From: Atopsyche davidsoni
Lineage: Eukaryota; Arthropoda; Insecta; Trichoptera; Hydrobiosidae
DNA: 64,000 nucleotides
Direction: 5' to 3'
Assembly: GCA_022113835.1 (NCBI GenBank)
Contig: JAILWY010000009.1
Span: 8,098,001 to 8,162,000 of the forward strand
Every line of letters starts with the position of its first letter. The first letter of the stretch is position 1. The notes beneath the pieces are model-generated. The model was not told the origin of the DNA. It saw only the letters and a program-made list of their open reading frames with translations, and did not search any database. The translations under genes were made by a program, and so were the position numbers. This document shows, one piece after another, positions 12,460-24,530 of the stretch.

Positions 12460-15400
12460 TCTTCTGCAGCAAGCTACAGAAACAACAGCAAGACCCACCC
12501 CTCACCAACAAAATAATAACAGACATAAAAGCTCATAAGTCTATAAACGGATTGAAAAAGCATTCATTCTATTAATAAAGTAGTTCGCATTTCATTGAAT
12601 GTGTTTAGTTTGTATCAGCTCTGTTTTTATTGTGCACTTTTACTGTGGCTTCCCCCGCGAAGGGATGAGCGCACATGCCTTTCCTCACACTCTCGCAGTG
12701 AACATGTACGACTTCAGATTGATTCATTTTACTGCCGCACCACCCTGCCACTGTAAATTATTTGAAACCTCTTTAAATCAAATTGCCTCTGTGTGATTGA
12801 AAATGGCGTGGCTGGATCGGTTTACTTTTAATAAGAAACAATTTATACTTTATGACAACACTGATTTAAATATCTTATTTTCTTTATATAATATATTATA
12901 AAGTCGATTATTTGGATTTTAATTATTTACTCTAAAAAGTTCAATTTATAATAAAATATTATGATTTCCAAACTGTAACGAACGTTTGTAAAGTAAGAAT
13001 GAACTTATCCTATTGTTGATTTTCGCAGAAGAGTTTTCAAGTATTAGTATTCAAATTTTATGAAACTTCATAGCATATATGAATTCTTAAATAGCTTCCT
13101 TAGAATTATTTTGGTAACATATCAAAATATATAATAACAAATAAAAATAATGTAAATTTGAAATGAAAATACCTTGTTCATAAGGTTTATGTATATTCGG
13201 TTCCACGGCGATAAAACAGATACTTATTTTATTCAAAAATAACAACAAAGCAATATTATAATCTCCATTCAAAATTCGTTGAGCTCTAAAAAAATAACAA
13301 TTTACTCTTTTGAATAACAATTTGCGTAATAAATTAAAGAGTATAAAATGCTCACAATTCCGTGTGATTTATGTTGTGTCTCTGGTATAATTTGTTATGG
13401 AGCCGTTTAATATGAAACCTCTCCTGAATATTGCAATAGGGCTTATCCCGAACATGGCCCACAATACACATGACACCGCATGAGGGTAGTAACTCACCCC
13501 TGCAGCCCCGCACCCCACACCCCTTACCTACGCACATATTAATTTCAGCCTAAATCTTCTATTTACTATTTTATTATCTTGTTTCTTAAATTGAATAATG
13601 TGGATAATTTAATGCAAGTAATAACATGTAGCAAAGCCCTCGAAAAATATTCTAAAATCATAGTATTCAATATAAGTTAACGTGTTTTTACTATAGATGT
13701 AGTTTTTGTAGAATTTAATAATCTGACATTGAATTGACTTTAAATAAATAATATTTCATAATAATTTTCCTTCTAAGAAATAATTTAGAAACGTAAAGTC
13801 TGGTGTAATAAATAAATTCTAGGAATTTGATAAAAAATTATTTTCATTTTGTTTTATCAATAAACCAAGAATATATGTTTTTCTCGTTGTCTTGACTGAA
13901 ATTTATGTACAAAAAATACTCTTCCGATTGGCTAGATAAATAAACCAAGTTTAATTTTATATATATAATATAATTTTTTGTAAACATCACTTTGTGAGCG
14001 ATTTCTTGGCATTATTAAAAATAATTGCCATTTTCGTGGAATATGTTAAGAACAAATAAATTTTATAAAGCTTTGATTTTTCTACCAATTGGCTGTATTT
14101 TTTTATTGTCCTTTGGGAATAAAAAAAAAATTAATGCGCAAATATCATATTTGAACTTTTATGGAGCCAGTTTGAACACAATGTGTACCCACATGTGTAC
14201 TTATATGTTGGATGACTTGTATTATAGTATATACCATATCTCAGTTGTATGTAATATTTTTTAATCATATTTCACTTATTATGGTAAAATATTTTCTTAT
14301 ATTGTGATAACAAATTGTGACTTTTTATGTATACAAACAAATACTGCAACGAAATTAATACTTCTCAATAATTGGTCTCCAAAACCAGGAAAGTTTTGAA
14401 GTAAAAATATAAACTTCCAAATAAATGTATTTTTTACTAAAAATAATTATCTCCTTTTTTAATCATGTATTCAATATTTTTGACTGAAAGTACTTGGTGG
14501 AATCCCAATTATTTTTTTATGCAAATAAATGTTTGATACTTTTATAATTATAATTAGTAATATAGGATCAGATTTGTTAACTTTTTTCTAGCAATGATAA
14601 AAAACGTAAATTTTGTTATGTTAATATTTCCGTTATTTTTAAAGAATACCTCATCTTAACTTAACCTTATCTGAATACATATTTTCAAAAAATTTCTTTT
14701 CTCTACAAAATAACTTTTGAAACAAAGAAAACGTCATCCACTGAAACATCGAGTTGAAATGTAATTACCCGCTTCATACCAATCGAATCAAACAACTGCA
14801 TCCGGGCAGTCAACAGTCCACCCGACTCCCAGGTGTGGGCGCAGACGGTCCGGTTTCCTTTGATCAGCCCTGCAAGCCCGTCCGTCTGCCAATTTCAGCG
14901 TTTGTCTGATACAAACGGCAAGCCCTTCCGCTGCCGTTACCTTTCTGGATAACTTGTAATCTAACGCTACATCAATCACACGGACTGCTGACTGGCCAAA
15001 GGTCGGAACTGTCTGTCCGCTGTCCACGCCCTCCCCCTCTCCCCGGGGTCCGCTCAGCGATACTTCAGAGCAATTTGAGCCTCTACTAATAAATACAACT
15101 AATTATTTTGGGTTGGAGATTACATATACTTGATGATATATCAATAACTTATTTTTCAATCGTAGCGTATATTGAATAAAAGCACAACCGAAATTATAGA
15201 TTATCCGAATTTGTATGGTTATTTATTCCAATTGGACATATAATGTCTAAAAAAACCTTATCATGCAAATTCAAGCAAATAACCTCAAGTCTACACAGAC
15301 AAATGAAATATAATAAACTAAATTACGATTTTTTGAATATATCAATATTTTCTGTAGAGTTTTTTTTATTAAGCACTCCCGTGCAATACCATGCAATACA

Positions 15401-17379
15401 ATGCAATAGCTACCAAAGCATTTTCTTTGAATAAAAAGAGAAATAAAATATATATCGCCGTTTTCTTGTTGTTTAGCAAATATATTTTCTTTTATCTATA
15501 ATATAAAAAGGCATCTAGAGGTAGTAACAACAGTAGCCACTTACTTTTAAAGTAAGCTTAGAATTTTATTTATAGCTTTTGAATGGGGTAAACATTTTAG
15601 GACTAATTCTACTAAACATAAAAAGATCGCTGCGCCCACGTACTCACTCAGAAAACAACCCTGCCGAAAATAATAACAATAAACTCGAATTATCCAATCC
15701 ACTCAGGGCGGCGTCCAGGGCGGCCCGTACCTGGAGCCGCCCACCCCTAACTGTTGCACCGCAAGCAGAACAAACCGGCGCACAGACTTGGACTCATCAT
15801 AACTTATAGGTGATTTATTTTTATGTTTGCTCTTCCCGGGATGGGATTTCAGCGTGGCAAGGCGAATTTGCACTCGTTCCGATACGCAAACAACTCCCCT
15901 TTATGAGGATTTGCACGAAAGCGGGGGCTGCGAGAGTAGCGGGCCGCGGCGTCTGGCTTCCTCCCCTGCAGGTATTTGGATACCAGCGGTAGGGCTTTTT
16001 TTATTCTACCTCCGATGCATTTTTGCGCTGAAATAACTGAGATTAATGGAAATGTACGGTGCGAGTATTGACAGTTCACGTCCTCTAGCGATTTCAAATA
16101 TTCATATAAATTGATTCTGCCTTTTTCGCATGACTTGCGTTCGACTGAGTGGCTCTTCTTGAGAGAAATATAATGTATTTTTGTTCTCACCCTGGGGTGC
16201 TTATATCCTCAAATATGTATAAAGTGATATAATAGTTACTTATTCAAACACATCATTGTTTTCTACGTTTTGTTTTCCGACCCATGCGTTGTTATACATA
16301 GCATACATATATACTTATGGCTTAATGTTTTCAATAATTATATGTTTAAAAAGGAGTTAACTAGAGCAGTTGTCAATTTTCTAGATTAAAGAGCACAATT
16401 ATTTTTTTCAATATCAAAAAAAATTAAAGAATATAAAAAATATTTTCAGGTTAATTGAATGTGTTTAAGTTTAGCTTAGTAAAGCTTAAGTTTTTTTTTT
16501 TGTTTTACGTTTATTCAAAAACTCAAAGGTCAAGTGAAATAATTAATATAATCGTATTAATCAATAACTGACTCATCATTGAGCTGTTATGGGTTATCAT
16601 TAAGATAGCAAGCTTTCCCAAATTGCCAAATATTTACTAAGGATAAAATTCATATTTATCTTGAAGATTAATATTTTAGTGTTCCAGTTATTTCCCAGTT
16701 AATTGATTTAATCTAAGTGAAGCCTCCATCTTGTATACAAGATCACGAAAGTTTCGATTAGAAGTCAAGTGTCATGCTGGAAGCTCTGTCATCGTGAGAG
16801 GGAAGGTGTGGCGTAGAAAGAATCCACATGACTTAAAGAGAACCATAATATTTTATTTGTATATTAGATTGCTGGATAGATAAATGCGTTGAACGTGATT
16901 TTTTTCTTGATTTTGACCCACATATATTGAGAACAAAGAGATTCTAGTAATGCGTACAAATACTGGAATTTCGTTTTGAAATTTTTCTCATTGAATTATA
17001 ATATACAATGTTTAAGATTTACTATTGTATTGTGTTAAGTATTGGAAACGTGTGATATTAATTTGCTAAAAGTTTAGTGACATACATATTATTTAAAATT
17101 GATTATATTTTTATAGTAGTAAAACTTGAGAATCTAATTCTTTGACAACAAGTTATATATTATGTATTAAAAACAGAAAAAAAACCACCCAACCTGCATC
17201 CAATTACACTACTTACTCTACTATGCCAATTATCGTAAATAAATTTTTATATTATTTTAACTGCCCACACTGTGATTGGGAATTATTCAAATAATAATAC
17301 AATATATAAGTACACGCTTTATTTATTTTCCTTTTTACTTCTCGCTTGTTCACAAAAAAAACATGTGTAATGTCGAATC
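12460..17379. other. Non-coding DNA with G+C-rich islands
   Basis: No exon recognised. G+C-rich islands lie near 12640-12760, 13440-13530, 14790-15060 and 15690-15980. The island at 15690-15980 is open in several frames on both strands, a G+C effect rather than evidence of coding. The remaining sequence is A+T rich with poly(T)/poly(A) runs. Nothing here matches the missing N-terminal FERM exons. Confidence 0.4.
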
Positions 17380-17500
17380 AACGCCAGTGTCTGAAAGTTG
17401 GAAGTACGGCCGAATCAGTGAGACTGCCTCAGGATAGAAATATATTCTATGAAATGATCACCAACGCCCTATGAGGAGAGGCACCAGAAGAAGAAGATTA
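17380..17500 (+). mobile_element. Possible retroelement 3'-end relic
   Basis: From about 17398 a frame reads GSTAESVRLPQDRNIFYEMI and ends in a TGA at 17472, followed by a purine-rich GAAGAAGAAGA run. A short charged C-terminal tail followed by an AGAAGA tract recalls the 3' ends of insect non-LTR retrotransposons, but that resemblance is from general impression only. No reverse-transcriptase motif is present. It could also be chance. Confidence 0.25.
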
Positions 17501-17902
17501 TTGAATTGACTAAATTTAATCTGGATGCGATGTGTATTGCGTCCGCTATTATTGTCCGAAGCGCGTGGTTAGTTTTACAGTCATTACGCGCGTCGCACAC
17601 GGCCGAGCCCGACGCCATTCAATTACCGACGCCCGTATAATAGTGCCGGGGCACCGGGGACGGACACTGTGTGACGGGCTTTATCAAAATTTACAATTTG
17701 GTTTCCAGCTTCATATACACACGGATTGAAAGCAAACTCAGTTATAGAATTTGAATAATATCTTGAATAATATTGTACAGACAACTACATCTATATTTGA
17801 GCAAACCAGTAATGTTCAGTCAATACACGATAGAATCGCCTTATGATTTTGACCCGCTTGGGTAGTTGCAGTTGTTAAGGCAGTTGCTTCCAGCCTTTTA
17901 AT
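17501..17902. other. Non-coding DNA with a G+C-rich island
   Basis: The island at 17525-17660 contains a segment (17543-17603) resembling a direct repeat found at 35851-35960. The remainder is A+T rich. No gene is seen. Confidence 0.4.
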
Positions 17903-17934
17903 TGCCTCTGGTGTCCAACCGGACACCAGAGGCA
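17903..17934. repeat. Perfect 14-bp hairpin beside a repeat
   Basis: Arms TGCCTCTGGTGTCC and GGACACCAGAGGCA are exact reverse complements around the loop AACC. The palindrome ends six bases before copy 2 of the 525-base repeat. It may belong to a larger element or be an insertion-site scar. It is G+C rich, unlike the surrounding sequence. Confidence 0.85.
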
Positions 17935-17940
17935 GTCCAT

Positions 17941-18472
17941 TACCTGGCGAAATCGTTTCATTTAATTAATTTAATTGGTACTTTATTTTTCTATATCGAA
18001 AGTTGATTTTTTTACAGAGTATTGAAAAAACTATTTATTATATTTTTTAATTTTTTATTATTTAATTAACGTCCATTTTCATGGTAAAATAAAACCTTGA
18101 AGATGTTGAAAAATTGGATAAAATGACGACTTTTCAAAACCAAAGTTTGTTGAAGGTTTTTTTTTTTTAATTTTTAAAATAATATATCCCACAGGGTTTA
18201 TATTTAATCTTTTAATTCTAATTGAAAAAAAGACAGTTAAATGTTTAGGACTCTTGGAAAAGGGAAATGACGAATCTCCAAATTCTTACACTTCAATCGG
18301 AAAAACACATATTTATCATATTAATAGTAAATTTATAAGAAGTAAAAATAAATTGTGTTCGGAAGAAGGGATGTATCAAATTTTTGCATTTAAATATTTT
18401 TGATTGGTGCAGTCGATTTTTCGCAAAACGGACTAGAAAATGATCAAAAAAACTCGATTATGGGACCCTTAA
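17941..18472 (-). repeat. Dispersed ~525-base repeat, copy 2 (inverted)
   Basis: Reverse-complement partner of 6229-6750. It starts TACCTGGCGAAATCG and ends GGGACCCTTAA. Differences from copy 1 are small indels in A/T runs and scattered substitutions, so both copies are old enough to have diverged. There is no open reading frame. The two copies face each other about 11 kb apart. Confidence 0.75.
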
Positions 18473-19087
18473 CAGTTTCATAAAAAAATATTTTAGATGA
18501 TGCTATGTTTATTAGTCAAATAAGGAATATTATTTATTTTGTGGCATATTTAACCAAAATAATTTGCTCTCTGTAAGTGACACATTTTTTATATAGTATA
18601 AAGAACTTTTAAATGTTTTCATTTCTTTTAAAGTTTAATAACAGTATAATTTATTTTTACGAGGACGCTAATGCCTTTGTACAAATAAATAAACGAGAAG
18701 TATCTTTATCTCGTTTTAAATCCGACCATTTAGTTTAAATTTGTAATTGGATTTGTAAAGAAAATCTAGTCGGTAATAGCAATTCCGGACGGTAATAAAA
18801 CTTGGTACACCAGTTGCTTCTTAACTTCAGTGCTGGACTCTGAATGTGTATCCATAATGACTGGCTTCTAGCCGACAAGTGTAATCTCATCTAAAGGTAT
18901 TAAACCCGTTTATATATTAGGCGGGCTAATAAATGTATCTTATTAAAATTATCCAAATACATATTGATTTACGGCGTTATTAAAATTTAATACGTTATTA
19001 CTATACAGAATAAATTAATTCTGAAAAAACAGGTGATATTTTACCCTTTTTTATTAAGGAGAATTCAAAAAATAACACAATATAAAA

Positions 19088-19132
19088 AAAATAAAACTTA
19101 TTCAATGTATAACATTGAATAAGTTTTATTTT
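19088..19132. repeat. Perfect 21-bp A+T-rich hairpin
   Basis: Arms 19088-19108 and 19112-19132 pair without mismatch around a 3-base loop, centred on TTCAATGT-ATA-ACATTGAA. A 21-base perfect palindrome with so small a loop is unlikely to persist by chance. It may be the relic of a palindromic mini-element. It lacks the arm length and loop expected of an insect microRNA precursor. Confidence 0.9.
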
Positions 19133-21597
19133 GAGAAGTGTGTCATTTTAAAATATCTTAATATTGAAAAATAAATAACTAAAAACTATAAGCTGTCGGT
19201 TATTTATATTGATTATTTTATCTTAAATGTAATATATATTTCATTGAAAATATATAAACCACAATTTCAATATCACACTGATTAAAGTCAAGATTCAACC
19301 AATATTTATAATAATTCAATCCAGCGCATATTTACTAAAGAATCCAATTCAAAGAGTCGGGAATGGCTTTGTAAACACATTGATTAGTTGAACTATACGT
19401 TTTCAACCCCAGTAAATTAGGGGGTGAAACCACGAGCCTCCCTCGCGGCTGTTGTTAAAGACGATTAGACATATTAAGTTCCTAGGGGAAAGTGCCGAGT
19501 TACCTTATTTTACCTTCAAATACTGCCGGAAACGACTTTGCTTTATCTCTCGTGCGATTGACTTGACGAGGAATTTATACCTTTAGTAAATACCTGATTT
19601 AACCGCGATAGTAGTACGAAGCTTCAATTAACTGTAAGATGATTTTGTGTTCAATCAGTGGTTCTTAACACGTTACATTTTTTGGCGCATTCATTTTATA
19701 TTCTACTTTTTAAAGTTTTAAAATTATTTATTTTGCTTTACTTAATGTTCTTATAATGTGTATTTTGATGTTATTTAAAACCATTGACAGGACATCTGTT
19801 GTATAAAACTTTTGATGTTGGATTATCTGGAACAAAGTGAGGTCAAAAATATAACAAATAATTGTGAGGATTTGATATTCTCTGCAATGTGGTATAATTT
19901 TATATTATAGACATAGAGCGCGCACATGGAACTCTCAAAAACATTTTATTTCGTTTACTTAAAACACGCCAGTTCATTATTTCAATTAAAGTATTGCAAT
20001 TGAATATTAGTTTATTAAAATTTAATTTAATACTTTAAGTTAACTATTATTTAAATTATTAATTACTATTTTTAAATAGTAAAAACATTACCCTCCCCCC
20101 AAAGCCAAAGACCCATTAAGATCTTACACACTTTTTTCATGTCCTCACTAAATTTCTTAATAAGTAAGTTATCGAGTTTTACGAAATTGCGTTTATACAA
20201 CTTTATAAAAAGTTAAGAAATTCAAAGTTAGTAATTTTTAAAAATACTTCATATTTCAGAATGCTTACGTACTACTAATCATGTATAAGTGTTAACAAGA
20301 TAATTTAAGTTTTTGAAATGGTAAAGCTCAGTGCTTTCGTATCATATTGAAAAATACTTCTTATTGCATATTAACGGAGTCGACTCACCTAATGTTCTTG
20401 GGAAATTTCTGTATTTAATTTCTCCCTTCATTGTTCGAAATGAATTTCAGGAATGCACAAATTGAGATGGATAACAATGAATTCAGAGCCTCTGCCGAGA
20501 CACATTCATGTTTGGGATATTGTTTAGGTTTAGAGAGTGCTCTCCATTATATCCGAACTACGAGACTGCCGAAGCAGCCGTACAGGCCACAATCGCAGCA
20601 ATTCGCCGTCAATATAAAATCAAAATATGAGCATTTGTACTAGCATCAAAATAAAATTTGCGGACACATCGCAAATGTTTTTTTGATTATAAAGTAACAC
20701 TTTTTAAACATGTAACTTCCTGGTGTTTCCTTTGATTTTGTTTTAACGTGGTATCTTTCTGTTTTTTCGGCTTATGCTCTTCGTAATGAAAAATATGGTA
20801 AAGCTTCGATCGCCTCGCATAAACAGAGCTCGGACGCATCAATCAAACGCGAGCGGAGCTTTGATGTCGCCGCGGAGCCCGAGGTCCGCGCCTGTTGCTG
20901 TTCCCGGGAATATGATTTGTTCGTTTTGTGGATTTTTGATTCGGCCGGGAGCACTGTTATTTCGTTTTTGAATATTGAATAAACCGAAAAAACTGTTTGT
21001 TATTCAACGCTTCATCCGGTGAATCCTAACGTGGATGCACGCCGTGACTTCAAGGCATGCAAATTCGCAGTAACCGTGTTTGAATGTTAGTGTGAATAAT
21101 CAACACGCATCACGTTTTTTTGCATATTGAATGTTGTATTTACCACTCCATATGCAGATGTGTCTGCATATTTTGCAGAATACAAAACTTAACTGCAAAG
21201 CTCGCACGGTTATATGTAGCCATCCCCGCTGCCGGATTCCAGAAGGTGTCATATAGATGACAAGATAGGCGTTGTTAGCTATCCTATTTCACTATCACGT
21301 CGTTACATCTCATGAAACTGCCGCTGAGTCTAAGAAATTCTTGTATTAAATAAAATATTATGTTAGCATACTACTCTTAATAGGAGCCTGATTTCAAAAC
21401 GTCTCTTGAGTATACAAGTATATTAAATTGTATTTCTACACTTGTAACAACATTTATCTCTCAGCACTACGTCAACAAGGCGCAGCATTGGCTTTGTTCT
21501 CCTGTATTATATCATAATAATTAAGCTATGATAAGGTGTTCGTATTGGGAAATTTTGAGATCGCTCTATCTCCCGTCGCCTTTTATTCATTTGATAT

Positions 21598-21610
21598 CCC
21601 CCCCCCCCCC
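21598..21610. repeat. Poly(C) tract, 13 bases
   Basis: An uninterrupted run of C in otherwise mixed sequence. The run length could be affected by sequencing error. Confidence 0.9.
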
Positions 21611-24494
21611 TCTTTGGATGATAAACCGGCCCGTCTTCTTCCCCGTTCGTATTTCCATTTTCACTTTACAATAATTTGCTGTCTCCCCGGGAAAGGGTGA
21701 TTTGTTTTTGTTGCTTCTTTGATAATTAGGCCTTACCTTCTATTTATATTCATTAGAAACTTTATGAATTCTTCAATTAGAAAATGATAAAGTGAATTCC
21801 GCCCTTTCGCCCTCGGACGAAATTAAAATTCCAGAATGAGCCGAAAGTTTCTCGCGTTGTTGCACAATAACTTATCCCGAATTCTACAAAAATAACAAAT
21901 TGGGGAATATTTATAAAAATATTTAACCAAAATTAGAATTTCAAATAAGTCTCTCGCTTCGTAATACGGTCCTTGCCGGGCCTCGTCGCGGCACCGAAGA
22001 TTGACATTATTCATCTTATCTCGTTCACCACGATTAAAATTTTGATATTAATTTGCGTATAAATTTCGTAAGAAATAGAAATGGAATAATTGTGAAATAT
22101 ATTTTTTACATTTGTAAATCGAGAGGGATTCATTTTGTGAAATCGTGGCAAAATCAGACAAGTACAGCGAGAACGACACGTACGCGATAGCCGTAACTAA
22201 GTAATTATAAAAGAACTTGAATAAAATATTACTATTTTATGTGCTTTATTGTTAATTTAAATTAGATAAATTCCATCTTAAAAATATGTATTTAGTCTTG
22301 CTCTACACGTAAATATGTTAAACTGCTTTGTTTGACAGATTCATTTAAGTGCTTACATACTCATGTATACAAAATATCCAAAAGCAAGGCATACACGGCT
22401 TTAAATTCACAGTCTGGAAACTCCCTTCTCTTGTGTGTAGACTCACCTCAAAATTGAACTCAATTCCAACCACCTTTGAATCTCACTCAATGGCAAGCTG
22501 TATTGATATTTAGCAAGTTACTGTATGTTATGAAGGACACCCTATTTTCTAATTAAAAACTAGGCACCTTAATATTAAAGTAAAGATTAACAAAGTAAGC
22601 AAACAGTTCACATACTCTGTATAACGTAAAATTTGTTAATTAAACTTAAATTGAATTCGCACATTTTCACTGACTTAAAAAATACAAACACTGTATGATC
22701 ATATGATCATATTTATTTAAAATATCTTTTCTTGGTTATAATTTTAAAAATATTCGAAAGTATTAACAGGTATTCGCTTGCTTTGTAAAATCAAATATTA
22801 CTTAATTATTTAAAAAGATTTTGAAATTTTCATAAGGGCACCTCCATTTATCATTAGAATAAATCAACGACAACGGGGGAGTTTCCATTGAGTTTATAAG
22901 AAATAGAACCCCGGCGTAATCTCACATAATTTGATTTACACAGCTACGTGCGTCCTAGGGCAAACATCCCTGGAAATATAAGAATCCTCGGGGGTTCCTG
23001 TGCACTTTTTTAATTTGTTTCTGACAGGGCGTTTCAATTTTCGCAAAGAATGAATTGCAAAGCGAACAAAGGAGGCGGCTTGTCTAGCCCGTCCCCGCGG
23101 TAATCAGAAAAAGGATATTTGCAAATATTAAGAGCGTCCGAACGGAAAACGTTTTTTCCTTTCCCCGAGCTCCAGAAGAGTTGTGATGTCTCGCGGCGGG
23201 GGTATCCGAGCTTTGTTATATTTTAATCCAATTTTAAGCTTTTTTCTCCATTGTGATTTAAACGCATCGCAGATGGAATTTTTTTTTTTATTCTAAATTT
23301 TCAACTGTTATTCGGTATTGAAATAAAAGTATAAATATTTCAAATGAATATCTCTTTTTTTCTTAAAATTTGTATGTGATTTTTTAAATATATTATAATA
23401 TGTTGGTATAAAATATTAATGTTTTTATTTCTCCTCCAAGTACTTTTCCTCAGAGGAGATTGGTGACTTTTTCACAAAAAATATGTTTGTTCTAAGACAG
23501 TCTTACTAATTTGGCCTTATTTCCGACATTCAGCCACTAGCGTAAATTATTGTAAGATTTTACATTTTCTCCATTTGATCTAAACCTTTGGAAATGTGTA
23601 TTTTTACGTGTCAACTGTTTGCATATTTGCCAGTAATAATTTTGGTACTGAAAGGTTAAACTGAGGACTCTCATACATTTCTGTATTTCCTCTTGCAAGT
23701 ATACATTTCAGCCTCCAGAGAGTTCATTTGTACAGCACTTAAATTACTTTTATTTTTCAAACGCACGGTGTTTATAATTTCCAAACATTAAGGGAGGTTT
23801 TAGTGCAGGGCTCGGGAAGGTTTTTCAGGGAACTACCCTCCGTGACTTCAGGGCCCCGGGGTGCGGCTGCAAACATACCTACCCTTATTATGCAAATACT
23901 TTCATTTTAGTTCGCTGTACATTACCCTGTAAACGTTCTGCCATTTTACATTGAAATTGGAGAGCGTGCGGGCCATAGATTGATGCAGCAGAAAATAGGA
24001 GAACTCAATTTTCTTGTAATACGAGGAAAAATGAAACGGCTTTTGACGCTTTTGAATAGTGTTACTTGATTCTGGAAGAAAATCATACTCGAATAACATA
24101 ATACTCGAACATGTTATTAAATGTTATGTAATGTTCGCAGTTATTATATACACGCTTTAACGATACAAATTGTTGCTTGCGTACAGACCCATATAAGTTT
24201 AAATGGTAGAATTTTTTTTAAAGATTTTTTAAGCCTTTTTTGTTCACAATATACCGATATGAGTAAAAAAAATAAAAACAAAAACAAAACCAATCGTAAA
24301 TCGTTGTGATAATATATATAACCTTTGTTACGGTTTTGAAGAAATAATATTATTTGTAATAAAAAAATTATTTATGGTTTTAACTTGATTTTTTAGTGAA
24401 ATAATTTATAGCAACATCCATTTTAGGTATGGGCTATATATAAACTATGTCGTATATATTTTATTGTTTTAAAAAGTAATACTGGATAGAGTAA

Positions 24495-24530
24495 TAATAA
24501 TACATCAAGTTATTACTAGATGTATTATTA
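24495..24530. repeat. 12-bp perfect inverted repeat
   Basis: Arms TAATAATACATC (24495-24506) and GATGTATTATTA (24519-24530) flank a 12-base loop. A+T rich and non-coding, and it has no target-site duplication that I can see. Confidence 0.8.

Larger units (their letters stand above)
18473..24494. other. Non-coding DNA with G+C-rich islands
   Basis: No exon recognised. G+C-rich islands lie near 19400-19500, 20810-20960, 21560-21680, 23030-23210 and 23810-23880. A POU-type octamer-like TGCAAAT occurs near 21059, and a palindrome ATGATCATATGATCAT near 22695. A 13-base C run is at 21598-21610. A possible degraded piece of the 12258 repeat is at 23432-23475. The rest is A+T-rich spacer. Confidence 0.4.

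Noticed and set aside
16728..16742. Palindrome CTTGTATACAAG
   Set aside because: Twelve bases with no loop is within chance expectation for A+T-rich DNA of this size.
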